Positions 12,521 to 24,223 of a stretch of 64,000 bases of DNA are shown piece by piece (the first letter of the stretch is position 1; every line of letters starts with the position of its first letter). The stretch is from the NCBI RefSeq assembly GCF_052324685.1, contig NC_135222.1, forward strand, positions 5,422,920-5,486,919, given 5' to 3'. Below the pieces are notes generated by a model. That model was not told the DNA's origin. It made no database searches and saw only the letters and a list, made by a program, of their open reading frames with translations. Source of the DNA: Brachyhypopomus gauderio (lineage: Eukaryota > Chordata > Actinopteri > Gymnotiformes > Hypopomidae). The translations under genes and the position numbers were made by a program.

Positions 12521-15394
12521 TTAGCGTTTCTTGGTGCCTTTCACGGGTCTGGGGCTGGGTGTTGGCTTTGGGCTGGCTTCCTTGGTTTCATGAGTGCCTG
12601 CCGCCTTAGTTAACTGTGCTTCTGGAGCCGACCCCTGGCTTTCTGGACATAAATACAAGTAGAAAATAATCTTTTCATTCATTGAGTATGGTTACATTTA
12701 TCACATTGGAAATTTGCGTTTTCATATTTAGAAAAACATAATCCCTGAGGGTTGCCAAGGCAACATGAGAGTTGTTTTGTGCTTATGAAATATCAGTCTG
12801 AAAATTCTGGGTGAGATTTGACAGCTGTTCAACTCACTGTTGACCTCCACACTGGGCTTTTGTGATAGCTGCCTTTCTAAATCCTGGATCTTCTCCACAG
12901 CTTCATGGAGGGCCTCCTCTACTCTCAGAGCCCTCTCCTCAGCGCTGGTAGCACGAGCCTCCACAACCCTAATATCCAGTCCCCAAACACACACACACAG
13001 TTTGGTATTACTGTCTTTGTGGGGTATTTCCACTGGTTTATATAGTAACATGATGCACACACCTAACCCTAATCTCAAAAAATTTAATGTTTGGCTTTTG
13101 AAATACAAGGTAAGGCATGTTATTTATATGGCTCCTTTCATATACAAGATAATTCCAAATGGAAAAAAAAATGATTTAAATAGAATTGATCATTGCCAGT
13201 ATTTTTGTCCAGTCCATTTCTGAATTTCTGGGTGTAATTATATCAGATTTGACTTATTTTTTCAACTTTTTGTGATATTCCAATACAAACAAACTAAATA
13301 AATGTAAATACCAAAGCATTGCAAACTTGTAGTTGCAACATTTTTCTAAAAAAAAAAAAAAAAAAAAAAAATCTATTATAACAATTTGGTTGTCTTATAA
13401 AATAGTCTGATTAAAAGTGGACCAAGAACGAAAACTTGAGGCACTCGGCATGTTACAGCAGTGCTATCAGATTAAGTAACACAGGCAAGCGAAACAATTT
13501 GAGGTCTTACCCAGTTTTCCAATCTTTTTTTCTATGATCTAGTAAAACCATAACTGGCCTTTTAATTTTAAACAGAATTCAGACATATCATTTAATACCT
13601 TTATGAAGTTCCATAGAGGAACCTTGTTCTTATTTTGTAGAGATATCTGTATACATAAAAAAAATCAATTTCTCAATTATATTTGCTATAAAAGAAGATT
13701 AAAGGCAACGATTTCTGTGGTTGTTTAATATAAAGGCATCCAGAGTTCACTTCTCAAGGGTGGCTTAATGACGACTGCTTTAGTGATGTTTGGAAAGGCC
13801 CTGAAAGCAATGAGTCATTAACTGCTGTGTATTTTTCAAAAAGTGGGTTGGCAGAGTTTCAAGAGACCACATAGATTATTTAAGATTACTGTCCCCCCAA
13901 GTGTTTTATTGACAATTATGTTAAATTATGACATCCTAACCTGGCAGTTTGAGGGAGATGAAATAGATGGCACTGTGGCATTACTAAATACTGTTGCTAT
14001 TTATAACAAGAGGAATGAGAGTCTCACTGCTTAACTCAGAAATGCTGTGCTTATAGCCTTGTGAATTTAGAGTTTGATTCTTCTCCACCAGGCTCAGTTT
14101 ATGTGCACATTGTCTTCAGGGCTTGTACTGTCATGGTGTTTCTATCTGACCAAAGTCTGCTTCATCTTTGTCAATGCAACCATATACATGCTAATTAGAA
14201 TGCAAAATTAACATGGTCTACGACCTTCACAAACCAATCACATGTATTATTTACAATTTTTTTCTTCACTCCCTCATGTGATATAAGCCGCTCCATTTGA
14301 AATGAGCCATTCCTTCATGTGAAACCTACAGTAGCTCCGTCTGAAGCATGCTCACAGTAGCAAGTGCACTGAAGGCGTGATGTGCGTTCCCCGTGCGTGG
14401 CCGCAGCACAAAATCACCGGTCTACACAAGGAGAAAAGGTGCGTTCAGATGAAATCAGTTAATCTGGAATCAGTTCATCTGGAGGTTCAGATCTGTCCTC
14501 CATTCACATGGTGATTTGTGTTTAGGTAAGAACACATTGAACAGGTCCTAACCCCAGTGAGTTCCACAGTTTCTTCTCCCAAGGTCTGCTCGATGATGTG
14601 GCCATCATGGCCAATTAGCTTCATGACTGAAACTTCTTTCTCACCCTCCGAGACCTCCACGTCCTTGTCCTTCTTCTCCTGTAGTTATAACACATTTACA
14701 TCCAATCAGCAGGGCTGTCCTGCCTGACTCCACAGATAGAACCATGTGTGCTATGTGCCACAGCCTGGCATGAGAGTTTTTGCAAAGGACTAAGGTCTAG
14801 TTCAAGTAAATGCTGGTGACCTGCTCAGTAGCTTCTTCACAAACATGTCTGCTGGCTGCTTTAACAGCCGGCTCCTCCTCCTCCTCTTTTCCTTCTTCAT
14901 CTATCTCCGCCTCTTCAGGTGGCTCAGGCATGCTGTTTACATCTTCCTGAAAACACACAGTCAAATGCAAAGTTTGTCCAGCTGAACCACAAGCCTTAAG
15001 ACATCACACCACTGTGTCTCCATGCAGCACAGCATGCGGTGTCGCAGCAAAACCCGCAGACCGTCGCAGAACTTCCCCCTGACTGGATCGTTGGATCGGG
15101 TCGTTGCGACTGGCAAAATGTGTTGCCAAAAATGGAAACGCTTTCTCTGTTGGTTTGCAACAAATTGTAAAGCATTGTAAGGCATAACTAAGCTGAGGGG
15201 TCTGGTCCCAAAGCCCTCGCAGGATTCCCTTGGAGCAGGAGAAAACAGGCTCCTCACCAGAGAGCCCCCGGTGGCCACTGAGGGCATTGCGTCGGCAGCT
15301 GTTCCAGCCAGCTGCAAGTGTACAGGACGTCCCAGTACATCAGACAGCAGGATATGACAGACCTTCACCCATTCGCCACACTCCCTCTAAACTC

Positions 15395-15425
<31 letters not shown>

Positions 15426-18400
15426 ACACACACACACACACAAACACAAACACTTCATGGCTTTTCTGAATGATTACCATCATACAGTATGTAGCAATAC
15501 GAAGCCAAGATCCAACAAGTAAAAAAATTAATCCTTCACATTTTCAATCAGTATTTCTTGACCGTATGCTTGATTCTATTTCAGGATATTTTATTATATT
15601 TCCACTAGCCACTAGGTCTATCCTCTGCTTATGTTATGCAAATATGTTATGTAAATTTCAGCAAGTTTTCATAATTCCTGTGTTTTTTTCCATGATGTTG
15701 TAAGAATGAGAGGAGGTTCAACCTGAAGCTTGCGGAGCTCATGGAGATGATTCTCTGTCTCATCCTGAGTTGTGTTCCCGTTGACCTCCTCCTCCACAAT
15801 GCCCTGGCACGACCTGTGGAGGGGTTCACAAAACATGGCTACCTCTAAAACGCTGGATCCTTCTGTAGATCTCCAGGTTTTTGTGTTATTGATCAAAAAC
15901 TACTGACTACAAAGTACTGACTACAGAATAAAAGCATGCTGTGATACTGAAAAAAAGCTTGTTGTGTTACTGACATGGAATTGATACACATAAATTAAGC
16001 TAAACATTACATTACATTATGTTTCTTTTTCTTTAAATCCACAAAGAAAGCCCACAAATTTTTCTGGTCATTCAGAATAAAGGGTGCAAAGGCTGACCCT
16101 GTTATGTATTTGGTGAGGTATTCTAGCTTCCGGGCGAGATTCTTCGCATCTTCCTCCAGCTCCTTAGGGGACACGGGTTCCAAGGCACGGAATTCTGGGA
16201 GCGGTGACAAAACCGCTTCCTGCTTGCCCAGGTGATCCGGTGTCACGTGCAGCAGCAGGTCCACCATCCAGCGAATCAGCAGAGTGTGCAGGGAGCCGAC
16301 CTGTGGGTCACAGACGAGGTCAGCTGCGAGCCCGCGTTAGGCTCGGAGCATGCGTGAGCACGTGCGTGAAGAAGTGTGATACCTCCTTGCAGAGTCTCGT
16401 GTTTTCATTGTCGAAGAAGTTGCACTGAATGGAGAGGAACTCCGTCAGCCTGTTGCAAATGTGGTCAGTTTCTATCCTGATACAGAGATACATAGGGACA
16501 AATCAGTTATGCTGCACAGTTTCAGTCTAAACCGCTTGAACACAAGGGCTGACCTCACACTCTCCTTCCCCCCCAGTCAATCTGCTTTAGATAAGTGACA
16601 ACATAATGTAATGTAAATTATTAAAAAAAATTAAATATAATTTCCCGTTTTACGCAACTGTGGCAATGTGTAGATCAATTTGGATATTCTAGTGTATGTA
16701 TTTGTCCTTAAATATATACACAGGTATGTATAAGCATGTGTAAGGAGGGAATACACAGACATTTAAGGGTTAAACCTACATGATGTGAGGCTTCTGTTTC
16801 ATCTTCTCACTCTCTGGCTGAGTGCTGTCAACATTCAGCAGGGCCTCCTCACACAACTGTGTCCAACCCTTCATGGCCTTCTCTAACTTCAACCATTCAG
16901 AGTGAGGCACTGCTTCAGGTTGTCCAATCAGAGACTTCAGTTTGTTGGTCCAGAACTCCATCACTCCAGCCAGATGCATCATCTGTTTATGAATGCCTGA
17001 AAGACAGGGCACAGGTTACATCACACAGGGACAATATATGTCCTACTGTATGATTGTAGTGCACATTTTTTCACTCTTTGTTTCATTGCAGCCACTTGCT
17101 AAAATCAAAGTTAATTTTATTTCTCATTAATGTACACTCAGCACCCAAACTTGACAGAAAAAACTTTTGCCAATTTATTAAAAAAGAAAAACTGAAACAT
17201 CACATAGTCATAAGTATTCAGACCTTTTGCTGTGATACTCATATTTAACTACCATACTTCCATTTCTTCTGATCCTCCTTGAGATGGTTCTACTCATTCA
17301 CTGAAGTCCCGCTGAGTTTAAATAAACTGATTGGACTTGATTAGGAAAGGCACACGTGTCTATATAACACCTCACGGCTCACAGTGCAGGTCAGAGCAAA
17401 TGAGAAGCATGAGGCTGAAGGAACTGTTCAAGGAGCTCAGTAATAGGATTGTGGCAAGGCACACATCTGGCCAAGGTTACAAAAGAATGTAGAACTCAAG
17501 GTTCCTAAGAGCACAGTGGCCTCCATAATTCTTAAATGGAAGAAGTGTGGGACAACCAGAACTCTTCCTGGCCGTCCAGTCAAACTGAACAATCATGGGA
17601 GAAGAGCCTTGGTGAGAGAGATGAAGAAGAACCCAAAGATCACTGTGGCTGAGCTCCAGAGATGCAGTAGGGAGATGGGAGGAAGTTCCACAAAGTCACT
17701 ATCACTGCAGCCCTCCGGTCGGGGCTGGTGACATATGAAAGACATATGAAAGTCTGCATAGAGTTTGCCAAAAAAAACACACGAAGACTCCAAGACTGTG
17801 AGAAATAAATTATCTACTCTGATGAGATGAAGATTTAACTTTTTTGGTGTTAATTCTAAGTGGTATATGTGGAGAAATCCAGGAACTGCTCATCACCTGC
17901 CCAGTTCAATCCCAACAGTGAAACATGGTGGTGGTAGTATCATGCTATGGGGGTGTTTTTCAGCTACAGGGACAGGATGACTGGTTGCAATTGAAGGATA
18001 GATGAATGCGGCCAAGTTCAGAGATATCCTGGAAGAAAACCTCTTCCAGAGTGCTCTGGACCTCAAACTGGGTTGAAGGTTCACCTTCCAGCAAGACAAT
18101 GACCCTAAGCACACAGCTAAAATAACAAAGGAGTGGCTTCATAACAACTGTGACCATTCTTGACCAACCTAGCCAGAGCTCTGACCTAAACCCAATTGAG
18201 CATCTCTGGAGAAACCTGAAAATGCCAGTCAAACTTTCACCATCGAACCTGACGGAACTGAAGAGGATCTGCAAAGAAGAATGGCAGAGGATCCCCAAAT
18301 CCAGGTGTGAAAAACTTGTTCAATCATTCCAAAAAAGACTCATGGCTGTACTAGCTCAAAAGGTGCTTCTACTCAATACTGAGCAAAGGGTCTGAATACT

Positions 18401-21400
18401 TATGACCATGTGATATTTCAAATTTTCTTTTTTAATAAATTTGCTAAATTTCTACATTTCTGTTTTTTCTGTCAAGATGGCGTGCTGAGTGTACATTATT
18501 GAGAAATTAAATTCACTTTTTTTATTTTAGCAATTGGCTGCAATGAAATTTAAAGGGGTCTGAATGCTTTCTGTACCCACTGTATCTGTTTCAGAACCTG
18601 GGTCTTACCACTCTCTCCACTCAGGCGGGTTCCCAGCTGCATGTGGAGCTCTGTGACCCCATGACTAAGCTCTCTCATGACCTCCTGACCCTCAGGAGGC
18701 TCTCCGTCCAGGTCTGGATGTCTCCGAAAGATCTGTAGAAACACCTCCACCCATGCCTCCTGCAGCTGCGTCAGTGTGTTGACGATCTCCTGACCAGAAA
18801 GCAGATCATCTCCTCCGTACCGTTCACACTGCGTGGTCAGAGACTAAAGACAGAAATGACCAAATTAAGACATAAAGGACTAATTCCAACAAGAATAAGA
18901 TTAAAACAAGCTGAATTACCATTGACCATTGCTTTAAGTCATTAACTAACTCTTCCACCGAAGTCTTCTCAAACTTTACATCTGTACTCCTACAAAAAAA
19001 TGTAAAAGTAAAACGATAGTAAATCGATTTTGATTAAACAAAAAAATCAGCCCAATAAAAAACAATGCAATGATTTCATCTTATTTACTTGATGTTACTC
19101 TCACAGAACTCGTGCCACTTGACGGTGCCAGCCTGGATGGATCTGATGCTTTCACACTGCTTTTCCTCTTTCTGACGGAGGTTCTCCAACAAGCCGGTCA
19201 GCTGCTCTTTCCACTGGTCTGTCAGGTGCATGATGTGGTTCAGTTCTTCTGAGTCCTAGACAGCAGAGGATGTCAGTGGAGCGTCTGTCCTAATCAACTG
19301 TTTCCTCTTTCATTTAAACCTACTGTCATGTCAGTTTGTTTTTTTTTCACCTTTGTCATCAGGGAGATGGTGAAGTGCTCCGCCGTTTTGCTCCACGTCT
19401 GCTCACTGATGTGAAGTCTGCTGACCAGCTGCAGGTTGTTTAACTGAATGACCTGGAAGGCGGCAGCAATTTTGCCTTAGACATCTGATAAACGCAACCA
19501 CTGAAACTAATCTGGGGTTGTGAAGGTCGCCTAAGCAGAGATGTGGGGGAGCATTGTGCGGGCAGACCTTGAGGGCGAGGCTGTAGGTGGCCCTGCTCCA
19601 CACGTCCGTCTCGCGGGTCAGGGTCTCCACCTGACCCTCCAGCCTGCGCCTCTGCAATTCGTAGAGGCTGTGATACTCCCCGAGAATGCTGCACATGTAA
19701 AGCAGCTCGTTACCCACCACGCCACCGCAGACCATTTCTAGGAATGTATCATAGTTATCGCTGCCGTTCCTGCCGTCGAGATTGTTCTCGATCTGGGTGC
19801 TGACCTGGGACGGCGTTTGTCATTTGGATTTGTGACAATTACGTGAACAGATTCCTCATCCACCATGTGTTTGCTCTCTTATCGTTAAATGAACTGAAGA
19901 AGATTGGCTGGAGAATAGTTTTGCCATGTGCTTGGTGTGCCCGTATCTTGTCTTTGTTCACTCACTCCGAGCTGCGCTGAGACTCCTGCAGTGCTCTGGT
20001 CAGCTCCTGCTGGGTTCGCTCCGCCTCTGCACACACCTGCTCATCATGAACCCTCATCTCGCTCAGCTCCCTGCAGGTCAGCAGAAACACACAGGAATGC
20101 AGCGGATCAGAGGGAGCGTACAGGGAAGCGTGGGCACCACTGAGAGCAAAGGGAACGAATACCATCATATTTTACTAATAGTATTGGTGGGAACAGTCTG
20201 ATCATCTAAAAGCATTTGAGCATACGTGCATCCTTCTGGAACGGGCATTCTCAATTCCAATACAGGAGATGACCCAACTTGCAAAATTGACATTTAGACT
20301 ACAGTAGAGGACTCAACTGACTCAAACAGGTGTGTTAGACCAGGTTTGAAGTTAAAACCATAATCAGGAACCCCTGTTTTAAAGCATAATAGCATAATGC
20401 CACTATGGTAAGTCACTTCAAAATTAGAAATATACAGTATATGCAATGTTACAGGAAAAAAATGCATTTAACTGATTAAGATGTGCAATAGAACGCTTGA
20501 AACAGATAATCTCCTCGGTCAGGCGACGGTCTAGGGCCCTCTGTGCCAGGGTCTCAGTGTGCAGGCCCATCAGTTGCCGGGGGATGCGGTCCAGAAGAGA
20601 AACATATCTCTGCCTGCAGGCAAGACAAACACAGCTGTGTTTTTACAGAAGTGATTGTGATGCAGAAATGGCAAGAAGGGCCTTTGAAATGAAATAATGG
20701 AACAATAAAACAAAATGACATTAACGATGTGGAAGTGTATGTAGAAAACTACGTGGAAAACAACAACAACAAAAAGTAGATAAAATGCAATGATTGTAGC
20801 ATTAAAGCAGAGTGAACTTGATTTGCCATTAGTCTGATTAAACAGATCTTAGCTTCTGTTTTTAACCCAGATATAAAAAACAAAACACCTGGACTCTAGA
20901 TGAGATGAGATGACATTCAGTTTACAAGGTCAATAATAAAATAAATAAAATACCAGTGACAAAGGCTAATATAAATGCTTTAGTAAAGTCTTGGAAAACA
21001 CACACACATGCGCACACATACCTGAGTTTGGCTAGCAGCTGACCCCTCTCTGCGCACTCCACGCTCACCTGACGGATGAGCTCATGAAACACAATGTTGT
21101 AGGTTTTCTGCTCCACCTGCACCAGCTCCAGCAGACCCTGCATCTGAGGCAAGGAGAAGCGTCAGGGTCTTACTCCTCACGGTCTGGAGCCCTAGCCATC
21201 CTGAGTGATCCTGCGTCCTGCAAAACTCGCTGCAGTAACATTACGCTTCTGATACGAGCAGTACAGTCGCTTTTCATTTAAAAGCTCCACCTAGCCACTC
21301 TGTCTGAGGAACACAAACTTGTGAGAGGTCGCTGAGCTCTTCCAGCTGATGACCGACGCCTCCTTTCTCCAGCATGTCATCCATCACCCTCATCAGCTGC

Positions 21401-22829
21401 ACCGCCTCCAGACGTCCCCCTGGCCTCCTAATACCCGCACAGAATACACCTGTTTACAAGCAGCTTCAGCTGAATACCAACAGGATCCCATCTGCCATGT
21501 TGCGTAGTGATTAATGTAAGGAACTCTTGGAGTAAAAACTCACAGCGGTTTTCTGACAACATCGTTACTCACAGTGATGGAAATGCCTTGAGCTTCTTTT
21601 CGTCATCCTCGAGCAGAACTGTGAACTTGCTGGAAGCAAACAGAAAGAGTGCGGTGTGTCTTAACTAGAACTGCATGTCATGGACGACAACCGAGGCACG
21701 TTTGTACTTGTAGACCAAAGAAATACGTAATGACGCTCTGAAGATACTCACTCGTCATAACACTGAAGTCCTTTCAAACCCTTATTTTTCACCACGTGGT
21801 ATTCTGCTGGTATTAGAGTCTCTGTGTATTTCTCGTCCTGTATTGCAATATTAGCAAATAAAAGCAAAATCTTTTCAAATGTGATGGTGATGAACAAAAA
21901 GGAAGCATCTGTCTTTCTGGATATCTCTTGCCTTTGGAGTATCAGGTGATTGGGTGGTGGTCCTGTCAGTCATGGGTGGGAGGGTGCCCCGCTGTCTCTG
22001 AGCTGCCAGTGCATCACAGAGAAAGGATATATCCCTGTTCACATAAACAGACAAACCAGCACTGTTCAATAAAAGGACAATACATGAATGTAAATATATG
22101 TAGTTAGCAGTCACACTGTGTAAAAAGGGTATTGGGCTATGAAAGCTATTCATTTAGATTCTGTACCTTCCTGCTCCAGCCACTGATGTTGGTTGATCAA
22201 GAAAGTATTGAAATTTTTTGCGGCCACTGGGATGGTGCCATACTGCATCTGGGGCACGTATGCCGCTAACCTACAATAAAAAGTCAAAGAAAAAAACCAA
22301 AACAAAAATAGATGCTGTCTAGTTGCTCATGTCGTAGCAGAATGAGCGACTAGAAGAAAATGTATGCTGAACTATCACAGGATGGGAGAGTTCCTGTACA
22401 ATAAAAGAAAGAAATAACTTTTTTCTGTACAAACCTTTAAGTGTTTAGGGGTTTTGGTTAACTTGCGTGTTCCCAGGTGGCCTTGACTGTACACAGTTGA
22501 GGTTAGAGTAGTAAGCAACTCCTCTGGTATTAGGTCATTTTGCAGTGGCAGCATTTTCGCACTGCCATCCAGTGATCTCTCCTTTACTTCTGGGAGTTCA
22601 GCGGAGGCATTAGCTACATTTGTGAGCAGTGTAGGATACGAATGAATGTCGAGTTAAAATATTACTTTTCTATTAGCTTTATCCCAAAATACGACACTAC
22701 TTCTCACACTAAAACGAGTTACTCACCAGTGAGGGAAGATTGGATAGAATTCATCGGTCTCTTCGGCCTGCGACTTACTGGCTTTGGTAAACTGGGGTGA
22801 GGCGAACTCGTCTTTACAGACGATGACAT
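12521..22829 (-). CDS. axdnd1: axdnd1, axonemal dynein light chain domain-containing 1
   Basis: Coiled-coil protein with an axonemal dynein light chain domain, linked in the family to sperm flagella. Exons on the minus strand (a few ends approximate): 22727-22829 (ATG at 22829), 22435-22613, 22167-22270, 21932-22034, 21752-21837, 21573-21629, 21319-21427, 21022-21143, 20495-20613, 19966-20070, 19568-19804, 19351-19452, 19089-19255, 18920-18989, 18609-18843, 16780-16996, 16383-16476, 16098-16300, 15723-15813, 14821-14946, 14553-14678, 12838-12968, 12521-12642. About 1000 codons, close to human AXDND1. Recognisable pieces are [29 protein letters not shown] and [16 protein letters not shown]. 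The C-terminus is acidic, then basic (KGTKKR, stop). The junction 14553/12968 is off by two bases, so a small exon or another boundary is missing there. The intron between 21932 and 21837 appears to be GC-AG. A Tc1 element sits between exons 16780-16996 and 18609-18843. Confidence 0.88.
12969..14552. other. Long axdnd1 intron without recognised content
   Basis: AT-rich with a poly(A) run near 13350-13371. The missing two bases of the axdnd1 reading frame imply an undetected small exon or a wrong boundary at one side of this intron. Confidence 0.5.
15395..15442. repeat. (CA)n microsatellite with one TA interruption
   Basis: Dinucleotide tract in an axdnd1 intron. Confidence 0.95.
17057..18582 (+). 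mobile_element. Tc1-like transposon, decayed, IR/DR type
   Basis: A plus-strand transposase is split by frameshifts and stops. Fragments include [18 protein letters not shown], the DNA-binding region around 17516-17731, and the DDE-domain part [15 protein letters not shown] at 18150-18395. Long inverted repeats of about 200 bp carry repeated ATTCAGACC motifs at both outer and inner positions. The right end (CAGTGGGTACAGAAAG on the reverse strand) stops at 18582 next to TA. The left outer end is damaged, with the first 25 or so bases missing, so the left boundary is approximate. It lies in an axdnd1 intron and ends about 25 bp from the exon at 18609-18843. Confidence 0.88.
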
Positions 22830-24063
22830 CTTGAGTTAGTCACTATTGCGGAACAGACATTAGAAAATATATATTCGTAAAAGAAACTAAACAATTTTTT
22901 GTGGTCTTACGGCACAACACGTCCTGCTCCCGGACAATAATAAATGTTGTTTCCATGGACGCCTCACGTTTCTATGAAACTTTATACGGCGGAGCTGTTT
23001 TAGTCTGAAGCAGCAGGTGGTGCCTTTACATGAGTAAATCTAATCATATAGTAACCTCGCTAATCATATAGATTAGATTAGATCATTTAGGAGAGAGAGG
23101 CAGCTCAGGCGACATTATTCGTGACATGAAGTTATTTGGTTGCAATAAGCGAACAACTTTACTCCTTTCTTTTATTAACATTGTTTACGCAGCCTGTGAA
23201 ACCCGGTAAATTATTAATGAAAACTTAATAATTCAGCGCGCCAACTAACGTCTTGTCAGCTGTGCAGTGTGTTTGTCAAGTGCTGGACTTGAAAGACAAC
23301 TATCAATGTTCAGTTTTCTTTCTAAATGTATAACCCTTTCAAAAAATACCCCCCCACCACACACAAACAAAAAGTGGGACCCAGGGCCCCAGCTTGGGGG
23401 AGGGCCCTTGATAAGTCTGAAATTTTTATATAATTTAGAGTTCACAATAAATGTTGCTAATGTAAATTGAGGGTGGTTGAGGAGGGCTCATTGGGCACCT
23501 ACTGTGCATAGCGCCCAGAATTTGGTGCCAAGACCCTGCATATACACGCAAACACACACACCAAAACAAAATAATTTTCTGAAACTAGGACCCGAATCTG
23601 TATCGGACAAGAATAACATGCATGCGTGCTCGAGTCAAATTTATTAAATATGCACATTTGCTTAATAAACATGATTAAAACATGCATCACTACAGCAGTC
23701 AAAGCAGAAGTAAGGCTAGCATCATTGACCAATGCCCATATAAGGCCAAGTGTCACGTGCTGGATCACAGTTGCCCTACAGCGATCATTTTTAATATTAC
23801 TCTTTTCTGTCCCAAAGCGCAGAATTCAAGTTAAAACTACTTAAAGTAACAACTCGTCATTCAATATAAGTGACCATTAACACCGTCTTTCTTTTGCTCA
23901 ATTAATATTGATATTTTAGATTTTATAACCTGATTAATTTCTACAGAAATATATTTAACCTCCTTACAGCAAATCCTATAATAAACAAACAGTTGGAGCT
24001 CTCAGTAAGTTTTCCTTCATTCCTTTTCCACATGTAGATACAGATATCAATTCTCTCCTCATG
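22830..24063. other. Intergenic interval between the axdnd1 start and the nrdc 3' end
   Basis: Contains the axdnd1 promoter side (from 22830) and the nrdc downstream flank. No convincing coding sequence, transposon end or RNA gene was seen; the short open frames here are low-complexity or AT-rich. Confidence 0.6.
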
Positions 24064-24069
24064 TTTATT
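24064..24069 (-). terminator. AATAAA polyadenylation signal for nrdc
   Basis: Minus-strand AATAAA about 155 bases past the nrdc stop at 24224. Confidence 0.65.
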
Positions 24070-24223
24070 TTTTATCTTTCTAGGACATTTTTAGAAGGAA
24101 AGGAGAGCGTCGCTGCACAGTTCTTCAAACGTGAGGTAGTCCTTCGAACAAGCACGCCAGAGCAGGCATTCCTGAGAGCTTTCCTGACTGTGCGCTGGGC
24201 CTCCTCGGGGCTGGGCTCCGGGT

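Noticed and set aside
14961-15368. 135-codon minus-strand frame in an axdnd1 intron
   Set aside because: No recognisable domain, no splice fit with axdnd1 and no transposon ends; may be an old repeat but cannot be supported.
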